A DNA stretch of 64,000 nucleotides, taken from Chryseobacterium sp. Leaf404. Its GTDB lineage: Bacteria; Bacteroidota; Bacteroidia; Flavobacteriales; Weeksellaceae. The position numbers and the translations under genes were made by a program. The stretch is taken from the NCBI RefSeq assembly GCF_001424145.1, contig NZ_LMQM01000001.1:558001-622000 (forward strand), given 5' to 3'. Each line of letters opens with the position of its first letter. Position 1 is the first letter of the stretch. Positions 1 to 6,644 of the stretch are shown piece after piece. The notes below the pieces were generated by a model. It was given only the letters and a program-made list of their open reading frames with translations. It was not told the origin of the DNA and did no database searches.

Positions 1-49
1 GCTCAGATTAAAAATTGAGATCAATAAATCTTACCGATATTTAAACAAA

Positions 50-74
50 AATCTCTCCCGAATTGAGAGAGATT
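50..74 (-). terminator. Rho-independent terminator of accD
   Basis: Arms AATCTCTC (50-57) and GAGAGATT (67-74) form an 8-bp stem with a 9-nt loop. Read on the minus strand it is followed by a T-rich tract, as expected for the end of the accD transcript. Positions 1-49 hold nothing else recognisable. Confidence 0.75.
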
Positions 75-95
75 GTATGATGTTTAGTTTAAATT

Positions 96-950
96 TTAAG
101 CTTTTACGGCTAATAAATTCACTGTTTTAGAAACTACTTCTTTGATTTCGGTTCTCTTTACAATAAAATCTACGAAACCTTTTTCCTGCAGAAATTCTGA
201 AGTCTGAAAACCTTCCGGTAAATCTCTACCAATGGTTTCACGGATAACTCTTGGACCTGCAAAGCCAATCAATGCTTTTGGTTCAGCCATGATGATGTCT
301 GCTGTCATTGCAAAAGATGCGGTAATTCCACCGAAAGTTGGGTCGCAAAGATAAGCGATGTATAAAAGTCCTGCTTCCGACAGCTGAGCCAGTTTCGCCT
401 GTACTTTTGCCAACTGCATTAGAGAATATGTTGCTTCCTGCATTCTTGCTCCTCCAGACTGACAAATAATCATGTAAGGAAGTCTTTTTTCGATACAGTA
501 ATCAATCGCTCTTCTGATTTTTTCACCCATCACAGAACCTAAAGATCCTCCAATGAACGCAAAATCCATACACGAAACCACCATTTCGGTTCCGTTTACG
601 GTTCCTGTGCCGTTTCTGATTGAGTCGGTAAGTTTTGTTTTGGCTTTCACTTCTTTCAGACGGTCGGTGTACGACTTGGTGTCTTTAAAGTTGAGCATGT
701 CTATACTTTCAACATTCGCATCAAGCTCAGTGAATTTTCCTTCGTCAAAAAGAATACTGAAAAACTCAGCACTTCCGATTCTTACATGAAATCCGTCTTC
801 AGGAGAAACATAATTGTTTTTCTTTAACTCGTCGTGTTCCACTACTTTTCCTGACGGAGTCTGATGCCAAAGCCCTTTCGGAACATCTTTTTTCTCGTCT
901 GTAGAAGTGGTAATATTTTGTGCTTTTCTTTTAAACCAGTCGAATGCCAT
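96..950 (-). CDS. accD: Acetyl-CoA carboxylase carboxyltransferase subunit beta
   Basis: AccD pairs with AccA in the cytoplasm to move the carboxyl group from carboxybiotin to acetyl-CoA, giving malonyl-CoA for fatty-acid synthesis. The start at 950 gives 284 aa beginning MAFDWFKRK, the usual AccD opening; the upstream in-frame ATG at 1007 would add a hydrophobic, non-conserved tail. The crotonase-like core is clear, with GGARMQEATYSLMQL and the TFGGITASFA segment. Oddity: the N-terminal zinc ribbon (about residues 27-55) has the right spacing but its four cysteines are replaced (QTPSGK and VSPEDG in place of the CxxC pairs), so it probably binds no zinc. It lies downstream of fbaA on the same strand and could share its transcript. 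Function is very sure. Confidence 0.97.
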   Translation of the reverse strand: MAFDWFKRKAQNITTSTDEKKDVPKGLWHQTPSGKVVEHDELKKNNYVSPEDGFHVRIGSAEFFSILFDEGKFTELDANVESIDMLNFKDTKSYTDRLKEVKAKTKLTDSIRNGTGTVNGTEMVVSCMDFAFIGGSLGSVMGEKIRRAIDYCIEKRLPYMIICQSGGARMQEATYSLMQLAKVQAKLAQLSEAGLLYIAYLCDPTFGGITASFAMTADIIMAEPKALIGFAGPRVIRETIGRDLPEGFQTSEFLQEKGFVDFIVKRTEIKEVVSKTVNLLAVKA

Positions 951-1024
951 AAGTATATAATTGATGTATGATAAATGATAAATGATGAGGAAAGCGCTTA
1001 AAATCACTTATCGCTCATCTTTTA
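951..1024. repeat. TGATAAATGATAA-type intergenic repeat
   Basis: The accD-fbaA gap is a degenerate inverted repeat. TGATAAATGATAAATGATGA lies near 968-987, and the opposite arm, with CTTATCGCTCATC and TTTTATCAATTATAA, lies around 1003-1032. Similar sequence recurs at 15822-15899 and 56741-56777. It could fold as a hairpin in the fbaA-accD transcript. Confidence 0.5.
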
Positions 1025-1035
1025 TCAATTATAAT

Positions 1036-2106
1036 TTATTTAAGCGTATTTACGTTATTTAAATCTTCAAACGCCTGAACCAATCTCTTAGAGAAAGTTT
1101 CTTCTCCTTTTCTTACCCAAACTCTTGGGTCATAGAATTTTTTGTTCGGCTTTTCTTCGCCTTCAGGGTTACCGATTTGAGTTTTCAGATATTCTACGTT
1201 GTTTACCATATAATCTCTGATTCCTTCTGTGTAAGCAAACTGAAGATCGGTATCGATGTTCATCTTAATTACACCATAATCAATCGCTTCTCTGATTTCT
1301 TCTAAAGTAGAACCTGAACCACCGTGAAATACGAAATTAATCGGTTTGTCAGCAGTTCCGAATTTCTCCTGAACAAATTTCTGAGAGTTATCAAGAATTT
1401 TTGGAGTTAAAACTACGTTCCCTGGCTTGTAAACACCGTGAACATTTCCGAAAGCAGCAGCAATCGTGAAGTTATCAGAAACAGCTTTTAATTTTTCATA
1501 GGTATAAGCTACATCTTCAGGTTGAGTGTACAACAAAGAGTTATCAACGCCAGAATTGTCTACACCATCTTCTTCACCTCCTGTTACTCCGATTTCCACT
1601 TCCAAAGTCATCTGCATTTTTGCCATTCTTTCGAAATATTCAGCAGAGATCTCAAGGTTTTCTTCTAAAGATTCTTCAGAAAGGTCAAGCATGTGAGAAG
1701 AGTAAAGCGATTTTCCTGTCTGTTTGAAGAATTCTTCGTTAGCATCCATCAAACCATCGATCCAGGGCAATAATTTTTTTGCAGCGTGATCGGTATGTAA
1801 AATTACTGTCGCTCCGTAAGCTTCAGCTAAAGTATGAATATGTCTTGCTCCAGCGATACCACCTAGAATAGCTGATTTCTGAGCGTCATTGCTTAGTCCT
1901 TTTCCAGCGTTGAAAGATGCTCCACCGTTAGAAAACTGAATGATTACAGGTGAGTTTAATTTTGCTGCAGTTTCCATTACTGCGTTTACGTTGCTGGAAC
2001 CGATAACGTTCACAGCAGGCAATGCAAATTTGTTTTCTTTAGCGTACTGAAAAATATCTGTAACTAACTGACCTGTGGCAACTCCTGCCGGAAAAATTCT
2101 GCTCAT
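1036..2106 (-). CDS. fbaA: Class II fructose-bisphosphate aldolase
   Basis: This cytoplasmic zinc-dependent aldolase cleaves fructose 1,6-bisphosphate into dihydroxyacetone phosphate and glyceraldehyde 3-phosphate, and runs in reverse in gluconeogenesis. At 356 aa it matches the FbaA (E. coli type) class II family. Metal and substrate motifs are visible in order: ILHTDHAAKK, the GVTGGEEDGVDNS active-site loop, FGNVHGVYKPGN and VFHGGSGS. It lies 85 bp upstream of accD on the same strand, separated by a short repeat. The upstream region contains TACCTTTA, one base from the Bacteroidota -7 consensus. No anomalies. Confidence 0.97.
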   Translation of the reverse strand: MSRIFPAGVATGQLVTDIFQYAKENKFALPAVNVIGSSNVNAVMETAAKLNSPVIIQFSNGGASFNAGKGLSNDAQKSAILGGIAGARHIHTLAEAYGATVILHTDHAAKKLLPWIDGLMDANEEFFKQTGKSLYSSHMLDLSEESLEENLEISAEYFERMAKMQMTLEVEIGVTGGEEDGVDNSGVDNSLLYTQPEDVAYTYEKLKAVSDNFTIAAAFGNVHGVYKPGNVVLTPKILDNSQKFVQEKFGTADKPINFVFHGGSGSTLEEIREAIDYGVIKMNIDTDLQFAYTEGIRDYMVNNVEYLKTQIGNPEGEEKPNKKFYDPRVWVRKGEETFSKRLVQAFEDLNNVNTLK

Positions 2107-2176
2107 GTTTACTTTTTATATAAAATTAGGGTATGTTTGAAAAATTCTTGTAAAGGTAATAATTTTTGAGAAATGA

Positions 2177-3043
2177 TTAATTTCTTTTATCGCGTCCCCA
2201 AAGCAGCTTCTGGCGGATGGTTTCGTAGAAACTAAGATTGTTTGGCTGCACCAATAATAGTTGGAAACTTGCCTTTCTAATTACAATTTCTTTATCGGTT
2301 TCAATATGAATTAATCTTGAATCCAATGAAAGAGAATATTGTGGAACTCTGCTTTCTACTTTAAATTTAATTTCCACTTTATCATTCACAACCAAAGGAC
2401 GCACATTTAAATTGTGTGGCGCAATCGGAGTAATGACAAAGTTTTCGTTATTTGGAGAAATGATGGGTCCTCCACAGCTTAATGAGTAAGCAGTAGAACC
2501 TGTCGGTGTAGAAACAATCACACCGTCGCCCCAGAAAACATTAAGAAATTCATTGTTGATATAAGAATCTACCGTGACCATAGATGTTGTTTCTTTTCTT
2601 GAAATCGTCACATCATTTAAAGCATACGGAAAAAATTCGTCAGATTTTGGAGAAACGACTTCGATCACTGATCGTCGGCTTGTTTTCACATCACCTTTCA
2701 AAATAGAGTCTAATTCTTTGAAGGCTTCTTCTTTGGTGAAACTTGCCAAAAACCCGAGTCTTCCGGTGTTGACACCCACAACAGGGATTTCGAGATCTTC
2801 TATGAAAGTCAGTGAATTGACAATCGTTCCGTCGCCACCAAAGGTGAAGAACAGATCAATTTCTCTGTCAATAAGATCCTGTTTGTTGCCAAAAGTCTCA
2901 AATATTTTTGAAAATTGAAGCGCTTCAGCCATTTCATCAAACAAAACAGATTTTACGCCTCTGCTTTCCAGTTCAGAAATAAATTTGCTTAAATATAAAA
3001 AAGTGTCAAGATCTTTTTTCTGAGAATATATGGCTGCCTTCAT
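2177..3043 (-). CDS. nadK: NAD kinase
   Basis: NadK phosphorylates NAD to NADP in the cytoplasm. Key motifs are present: FGGDGT (phosphate-binding), NTGRLGFLA and the glycine-rich STPTGSTAYSLSCGGPI. The start at 3043 (MKAAIYSQK) gives 288 aa. An in-frame ATG at 3076 lies inside the preceding CBS gene and adds no conserved sequence. The start codon follows the CBS gene stop by one base, so the two are almost certainly translationally coupled. CBS-nadK adjacency is common in Bacteroidota, which suggests an adenylate-sensing partner, though the sequence does not prove it. Confidence 0.96.
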   Translation of the reverse strand: MKAAIYSQKKDLDTFLYLSKFISELESRGVKSVLFDEMAEALQFSKIFETFGNKQDLIDREIDLFFTFGGDGTIVNSLTFIEDLEIPVVGVNTGRLGFLASFTKEEAFKELDSILKGDVKTSRRSVIEVVSPKSDEFFPYALNDVTISRKETTSMVTVDSYINNEFLNVFWGDGVIVSTPTGSTAYSLSCGGPIISPNNENFVITPIAPHNLNVRPLVVNDKVEIKFKVESRVPQYSLSLDSRLIHIETDKEIVIRKASFQLLLVQPNNLSFYETIRQKLLWGRDKRN

Positions 3044-3044
3044 A

Positions 3045-3695
3045 TTAAATTTCGATAAATTTTTGTAAAAAACCAAGACGGTCTTTGAAAAGATCTGTTT
3101 TCTCGTCAGAATAATATTTTTCTACGATTCTGTAGTCGTAACGCTCAAAGGTAGCATCAATGGATGATAAATTGTCGTTGCTGATTTTGATTGTAATCTG
3201 TATAAATTCGTCTGACATAGAAGTGATGAACCCCCCGTAGAATTTAGAATTATTGCCTTCAACAATATTTGCAATTTCCGTCATAGAATATTTCCTTGCC
3301 GGAGTTTCTACGGTAAGAATTGCACCGGTTTCCGAAAACAGCGGATATTTTGAAAATGTCTGAAAAACATCATCGCAACAGATGTATCCGAGGTATTTTT
3401 CGTTTTTATTGATCACAGGTATCACGTTGGCATTGAAGGTGTAAAACAGTCTGATGCTGTCCATGATATTATTGTCTTCCAGAATCGCAAAGCGCTCGAT
3501 CTGATGTTCGAGGTTTTTTAAGGTACCTTCTTCTTCGTAAAGAAATTCTTTAGCGATAGCTCCGTAGAAATGATGTGATTTTTTGATGAAAATGTGCGTG
3601 TATCCAAAATCTTCTATCATCTCTCTCGCCGACTCAACAGAATCGGTAAGGTAAAAACAGGGAAAATCTTTTGAGACGTAGTCCTTGATAAACAT
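3045..3695 (-). CDS. CBS-domain protein encoded upstream of nadK
   Basis: This 216-aa soluble protein has a tandem CBS pair over roughly residues 1-130. Segments typical of CBS repeats include a FTHIFIKKSHHFYGAI-like strand-turn and NANVIPVINKNEKYLGYI. CBS pairs bind adenosine nucleotides and usually regulate a partner. The C-terminal half (about 130-216) looks like an ACT-like alpha/beta fold (ILTVETPARKYSMTEIANIVE), which is inference. It is the first gene of a two-gene operon with nadK, one base apart, so nucleotide-dependent control of NAD phosphorylation is plausible but unproven. No signal peptide or membrane segment is seen. Confidence 0.85.
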   Translation of the reverse strand: MFIKDYVSKDFPCFYLTDSVESAREMIEDFGYTHIFIKKSHHFYGAIAKEFLYEEEGTLKNLEHQIERFAILEDNNIMDSIRLFYTFNANVIPVINKNEKYLGYICCDDVFQTFSKYPLFSETGAILTVETPARKYSMTEIANIVEGNNSKFYGGFITSMSDEFIQITIKISNDNLSSIDATFERYDYRIVEKYYSDEKTDLFKDRLGFLQKFIEI

Positions 3696-3779
3696 TGTGC
3701 TAATTTATAAAATTAAAAATAAAAACTTTCGCTTTTATCACGTTTTTTTTTGCTGGAATAAAAAAAAGTGAATTAAAAA

Positions 3780-3810
3780 TTTGCGTGTAAAAATTTAAAC
3801 CGTATCTTTG
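3780..3810 (+). promoter_or_regulatory. Orphan Bacteroidota promoter (TTTG-N19-TATCTTTG)
   Basis: A -33 TTTG (3780-3783) and a -7 TATCTTTG (3803-3810) are separated by 19 bases, an excellent match to the Bacteroidota housekeeping promoter. It reads rightward, where no plus-strand gene exists before 6072, and a terminator follows within 80 bases. Confidence 0.7.
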
Positions 3811-3815
3811 CCGCC

Positions 3816-3884
3816 TTTCATTTTTACTTTTTATTAGATTTATTTCAAACTGCACTGTCTTTTAGGCAATTGCAGTTTTTTTTA
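3816..3884 (+). ncRNA. Candidate small RNA with its own promoter and terminator
   Basis: A strong promoter at 3780-3810 is followed by an AT-rich leader. A perfect 8-bp hairpin comes next (AAACTGCA at 3847-3854, TGCAGTTT at 3871-3878, 16-nt loop) and then a T-rich tail. The predicted transcript is about 65-70 nt and lacks a meaningful ORF. It lies between the divergent-side CBS gene and the convergent gene at 3948-4382, so it cannot be a leader of either. The family is unknown; transcription is predicted only. Confidence 0.5.
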
Positions 3885-3947
3885 TTTTTAGATCATTTTT
3901 AAACTCCCGGCTCAAAAGTCTGTCCCAAAACAGTTTACATTAGCTTT

Positions 3948-4382
3948 TCAGCAATCATGATTCTCGTAATTGAGCTGATCCATTTTGTTTTCATAATTTT
4001 CTTTTTCAGTTTTTGTCATGGTAACCTCTCTGAAAACGGCTTTAAACTGCCTTTTTCCATCTGGGCTTACCCATAATCCGTTGAAATTTTTACCCTCTTT
4101 TGTCAAAATCAAAACCCCGGTAAACCGATATTCTACCATTGCAAATTGATTGGTATGATTCTCTGTAACGTCAAGTTGCAGCCAATTGCTCAATTTATCA
4201 TATTTATACATCGCGGTATAATGCAAATCTGCTGTACACTCATTGTCCTCACTGATAATAAACATCGTTACGGGCATTTTCCCATCAATACTTCCTTTGT
4301 ATAAAGTTGGCGTTCTGTTTTGTGCAGAACTAAAACTTACGAAAAAAAGAAGTATAATGAAAATGGTTATTGCATTTTTCAT
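3948..4382 (-). CDS. Secreted hypothetical protein
   Basis: I do not recognise the family. The 144-aa product begins with a clear Sec signal peptide (KNAITIFIILLFFVSFSSAQ, cleavage after about residue 20). A small beta-rich domain follows, with segments such as LYKGSIDGKMPVTMFI and FNGLWVSPDGKRQFKAVF, similar in style to periplasmic beta-barrel proteins that wrap ligands. It ends in a short acidic/Asn-rich tail with a lone Cys. It lies 45 bp downstream of the SpoU gene on the same strand but is functionally unlinked. Confidence 0.7.
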   Translation of the reverse strand: MKNAITIFIILLFFVSFSSAQNRTPTLYKGSIDGKMPVTMFIISEDNECTADLHYTAMYKYDKLSNWLQLDVTENHTNQFAMVEYRFTGVLILTKEGKNFNGLWVSPDGKRQFKAVFREVTMTKTEKENYENKMDQLNYENHDC

Positions 4383-4427
4383 TTAATGAAAATTATCCTT
4401 GATTAAATTAATTTACTCAAAACAGGT

Positions 4428-4955
4428 TTAAAATACTTTCGCAAACTCCCACATCACGATCCCGCCACAGACACTTACATTTAAAGAATGTTTTGTCCCG
4501 AGTTGCGGAATTTCAATGAAAGAATCAATATTCTGAAGCGCTTCATCGCTGATTCCTTCTACTTCATTTCCTAAAATAACGGCGTACTTTTTTGTTTTAT
4601 CAATGGTAAAATCAGTAATCATCGTGCTGTTGGTGGTCTGCTCTATTCCTACCACTTCAAAACCCTGACTTTTTAAATCACTAATTGTAACATTAATATC
4701 TGCTTCATGTGACCAATCAACGCTCTCGGTTGCACCCAAAGCCGCTTTGTGGATTTCGCGGTGCGGCGGCTGAGGAGTTATTCCGCATAAAATAATTTTC
4801 TGAACCAAAAACGCATCTGCCGTTCTGAAAGTTGCACCCACATTATGCATACTTCTGATATTATCCAAAACCACCACCAACGGAATTTTATCAACCTTTT
4901 TAAAAGTTTCTACATCAATTCTGTTGAGTTCTTCCAGTTTTAATTTATTGACCAA
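4428..4955 (-). CDS. SpoU/TrmH-family RNA 2'-O-methyltransferase
   Basis: This 175-aa SPOUT-fold enzyme uses S-adenosylmethionine to methylate the 2'-hydroxyl of an RNA ribose, most likely in tRNA or rRNA. The three SpoU motifs are all visible: NVGATFRTADAF (motif 1), AVILGNEVEGIS (motif 2) and IPQLGTKHSLNVSVCGGI (motif 3, the knot that binds SAM). It is shorter than RlmB because it lacks the N-terminal L30e-like substrate-binding domain, so it resembles the minimal TrmL/TrmH-like members. The exact RNA target cannot be told from sequence. Confidence 0.9.
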   Translation of the reverse strand: MVNKLKLEELNRIDVETFKKVDKIPLVVVLDNIRSMHNVGATFRTADAFLVQKIILCGITPQPPHREIHKAALGATESVDWSHEADINVTISDLKSQGFEVVGIEQTTNSTMITDFTIDKTKKYAVILGNEVEGISDEALQNIDSFIEIPQLGTKHSLNVSVCGGIVMWEFAKVF

Positions 4956-5090
4956 AATAATCTGTTTATTTCTTATTAGTATTTACGAATTCTTCTTTCT
5001 GAATGGATTTTAAATTCTATTTCAAATTTTAATTCTGAAAACCTGTGCGATCTGTGAGCAATAATTCTCGCACGTATACCGCAGATTCAT

Positions 5091-5972
5091 TTACTTTTGC
5101 AAGCCCATGATCTGATGCACGTTTCTCTCAATATTCTGCGCAATCGTCTCCATCGGAATATCATTTTCATCATTATTAAAAGGATCTTCGATTTCCTCAG
5201 CGATTAATTCCAGACTCATCAATACGTAATATACAAAAACCGTCAGCGGAATCATAAATAATCCGAGATTGATCACGTACGCAATCGGCAGAGCCAAAAC
5301 ATACAAAATGATGAATTTCTTAATAAATGACGAGTAAGAATAAGGGATTGGTGTGTTTTTAATTCTTTCACAACCGCCACAGACATCCAAAAAACCGGAA
5401 ATCTGAGTGTCTAAATACAACATTTCAATATCAGAAATTTTCCCTTCTTTTTTAAGTTGATATAATTTTTCAGTCAGCTGAATTATCAGATCATTGGGTC
5501 CATGATTTCTTAATGAACTTTTGATTTCCGAATAATCCTCATCCAAAGCCAGCCTCGTAGATTCCTGAGACAGATGTTTTGCCAGAAGATGCGGAAAAAA
5601 CTTGAGATATTTTGAAATCTGGTCAGCAGATTCTCTGTCTTCCGTAAGAATAATGTTGATTTTGATGGCAAAATTTCTGGTATCGTTCACGAGTTTTCCC
5701 CAAAGTTTTCTTCCTTCCCACCATCTGTCATACGCCGTATTTGTTCTGAAAACCAAAAGCAGAGACAATACAAATCCTAATAAAGAATGAATCAAACCTA
5801 CGTTGCTTACTTTTGATTTTGCTGTCAAATGCAGATATTCCACTTCCAGATACTGAATTCCGTAAGAGTATACCGCCATCAGAACCATTGTGGGAAACAA
5901 AATTTTCAGCGTATCACTTTTATGTAAGCTGATCAGGATTTTCAGGAAATTTTTGGTGTTGTAAACTCTCAT
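5091..5972 (-). CDS. Bestrophin-family (UPF0187) membrane channel protein
   Basis: This 293-aa inner-membrane protein belongs to the bacterial bestrophin homologues, pentameric ion channels. Visible features are two N-terminal hydrophobic segments (about 20-45 and 55-80), the family hallmark RTNTAYDRWWEGRKLWGKL and a second hydrophobic pair near residues 225-260 (FIILYVLALPIAYVINLG). The motif EEIEDPFNNDENDIP at the C-terminal side corresponds to the conserved EDPFG-like cytosolic motif. Ion selectivity cannot be predicted. It appears monocistronic. Confidence 0.88.
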   Translation of the reverse strand: MRVYNTKNFLKILISLHKSDTLKILFPTMVLMAVYSYGIQYLEVEYLHLTAKSKVSNVGLIHSLLGFVLSLLLVFRTNTAYDRWWEGRKLWGKLVNDTRNFAIKINIILTEDRESADQISKYLKFFPHLLAKHLSQESTRLALDEDYSEIKSSLRNHGPNDLIIQLTEKLYQLKKEGKISDIEMLYLDTQISGFLDVCGGCERIKNTPIPYSYSSFIKKFIILYVLALPIAYVINLGLFMIPLTVFVYYVLMSLELIAEEIEDPFNNDENDIPMETIAQNIERNVHQIMGLQK

Positions 5973-6071
5973 GGGCCGTGTGTCTTGTGCAAAGATAAAT
6001 TTTTATAATTTTGGATAGATTACAATTTCGGTTATGCTTTTATTTTTAGTCAAAAAAAAACAATCAACAAG

Positions 6072-6446
6072 ATGAAATCACTTTACGTTAGTTTATTTTT
6101 CACATTTTCAATTTCTTTTTTCAGCTGCCAGAGTTCTTACACACCTATGAAAATGTATAAGACACTTCCAACACTCACAAAATCAAAGTCTATTTTGCAA
6201 AGTGAAATCAATGCATTAATTTCAACTGAAAAGTGTAGATACATAACAAAAAACAGAAATTACGCAGCACCTTTAGGTCTTACTGCAAAAAAAGATTTAA
6301 AAAATGCAGCAAAAGGGATTGATGAATGGGTAGAACTGGATAAAGGAAACGCTTATGTACTTAAAAATTACAAATGGATTCCATTTGATGATTATGGTTC
6401 TACTCAATTAAATGTAGATTTCGACACCCTTCGCTGTAATGAATAG
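6072..6446 (+). CDS. Small putative lipoprotein
   Basis: I do not recognise the family. The 124-aa product starts with a lipoprotein signal (LFFTFSISFFSC, with Cys near residue 19 as the probable lipidated residue). A short mature domain follows, with no known motif; it is rich in Lys and Asn and has a central Ala/Lys-rich helix (KKDLKNAAKGIDEW). It is a solitary gene with its own terminator at 6458-6490. An outer-membrane or periplasmic location is inferred from the lipobox. Confidence 0.7.
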   Translation: MKSLYVSLFFTFSISFFSCQSSYTPMKMYKTLPTLTKSKSILQSEINALISTEKCRYITKNRNYAAPLGLTAKKDLKNAAKGIDEWVELDKGNAYVLKNYKWIPFDDYGSTQLNVDFDTLRCNE

Positions 6447-6457
6447 CCTGCAGCATT

Positions 6458-6490
6458 CATAAATAATTCCGTTTCGGATTTATGTATTAT
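6458..6490 (+). terminator. Terminator of the small lipoprotein gene
   Basis: CATAAAT (6458-6464) pairs with ATTTATG (6478-6484), with an inner CCG/CGG pairing, followed by TATTATTTTT. It lies 12 bases after the stop at 6446. Confidence 0.65.
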
Positions 6491-6644
6491 TTTTAAAGAA
6501 AATACATAGAAAAACTGTGAATATATTTAATTTTATTCTCCATCACTCATCATGATCTGCATGATCTGTGGGAAACCAAAATCACCATTTCCCTCCTTCT
6601 TTTTTTATTCCTATTTTTACCATCCCAAATTTAAGTAAATCTCA

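Noticed and set aside
5041..6580. Short ATCTGTG/CCGCAGATT-like sequences near 5045-5090 and 6547-6575 as a repeat family
   Set aside because: The shared words are too short and degenerate within this window to distinguish a family from chance.
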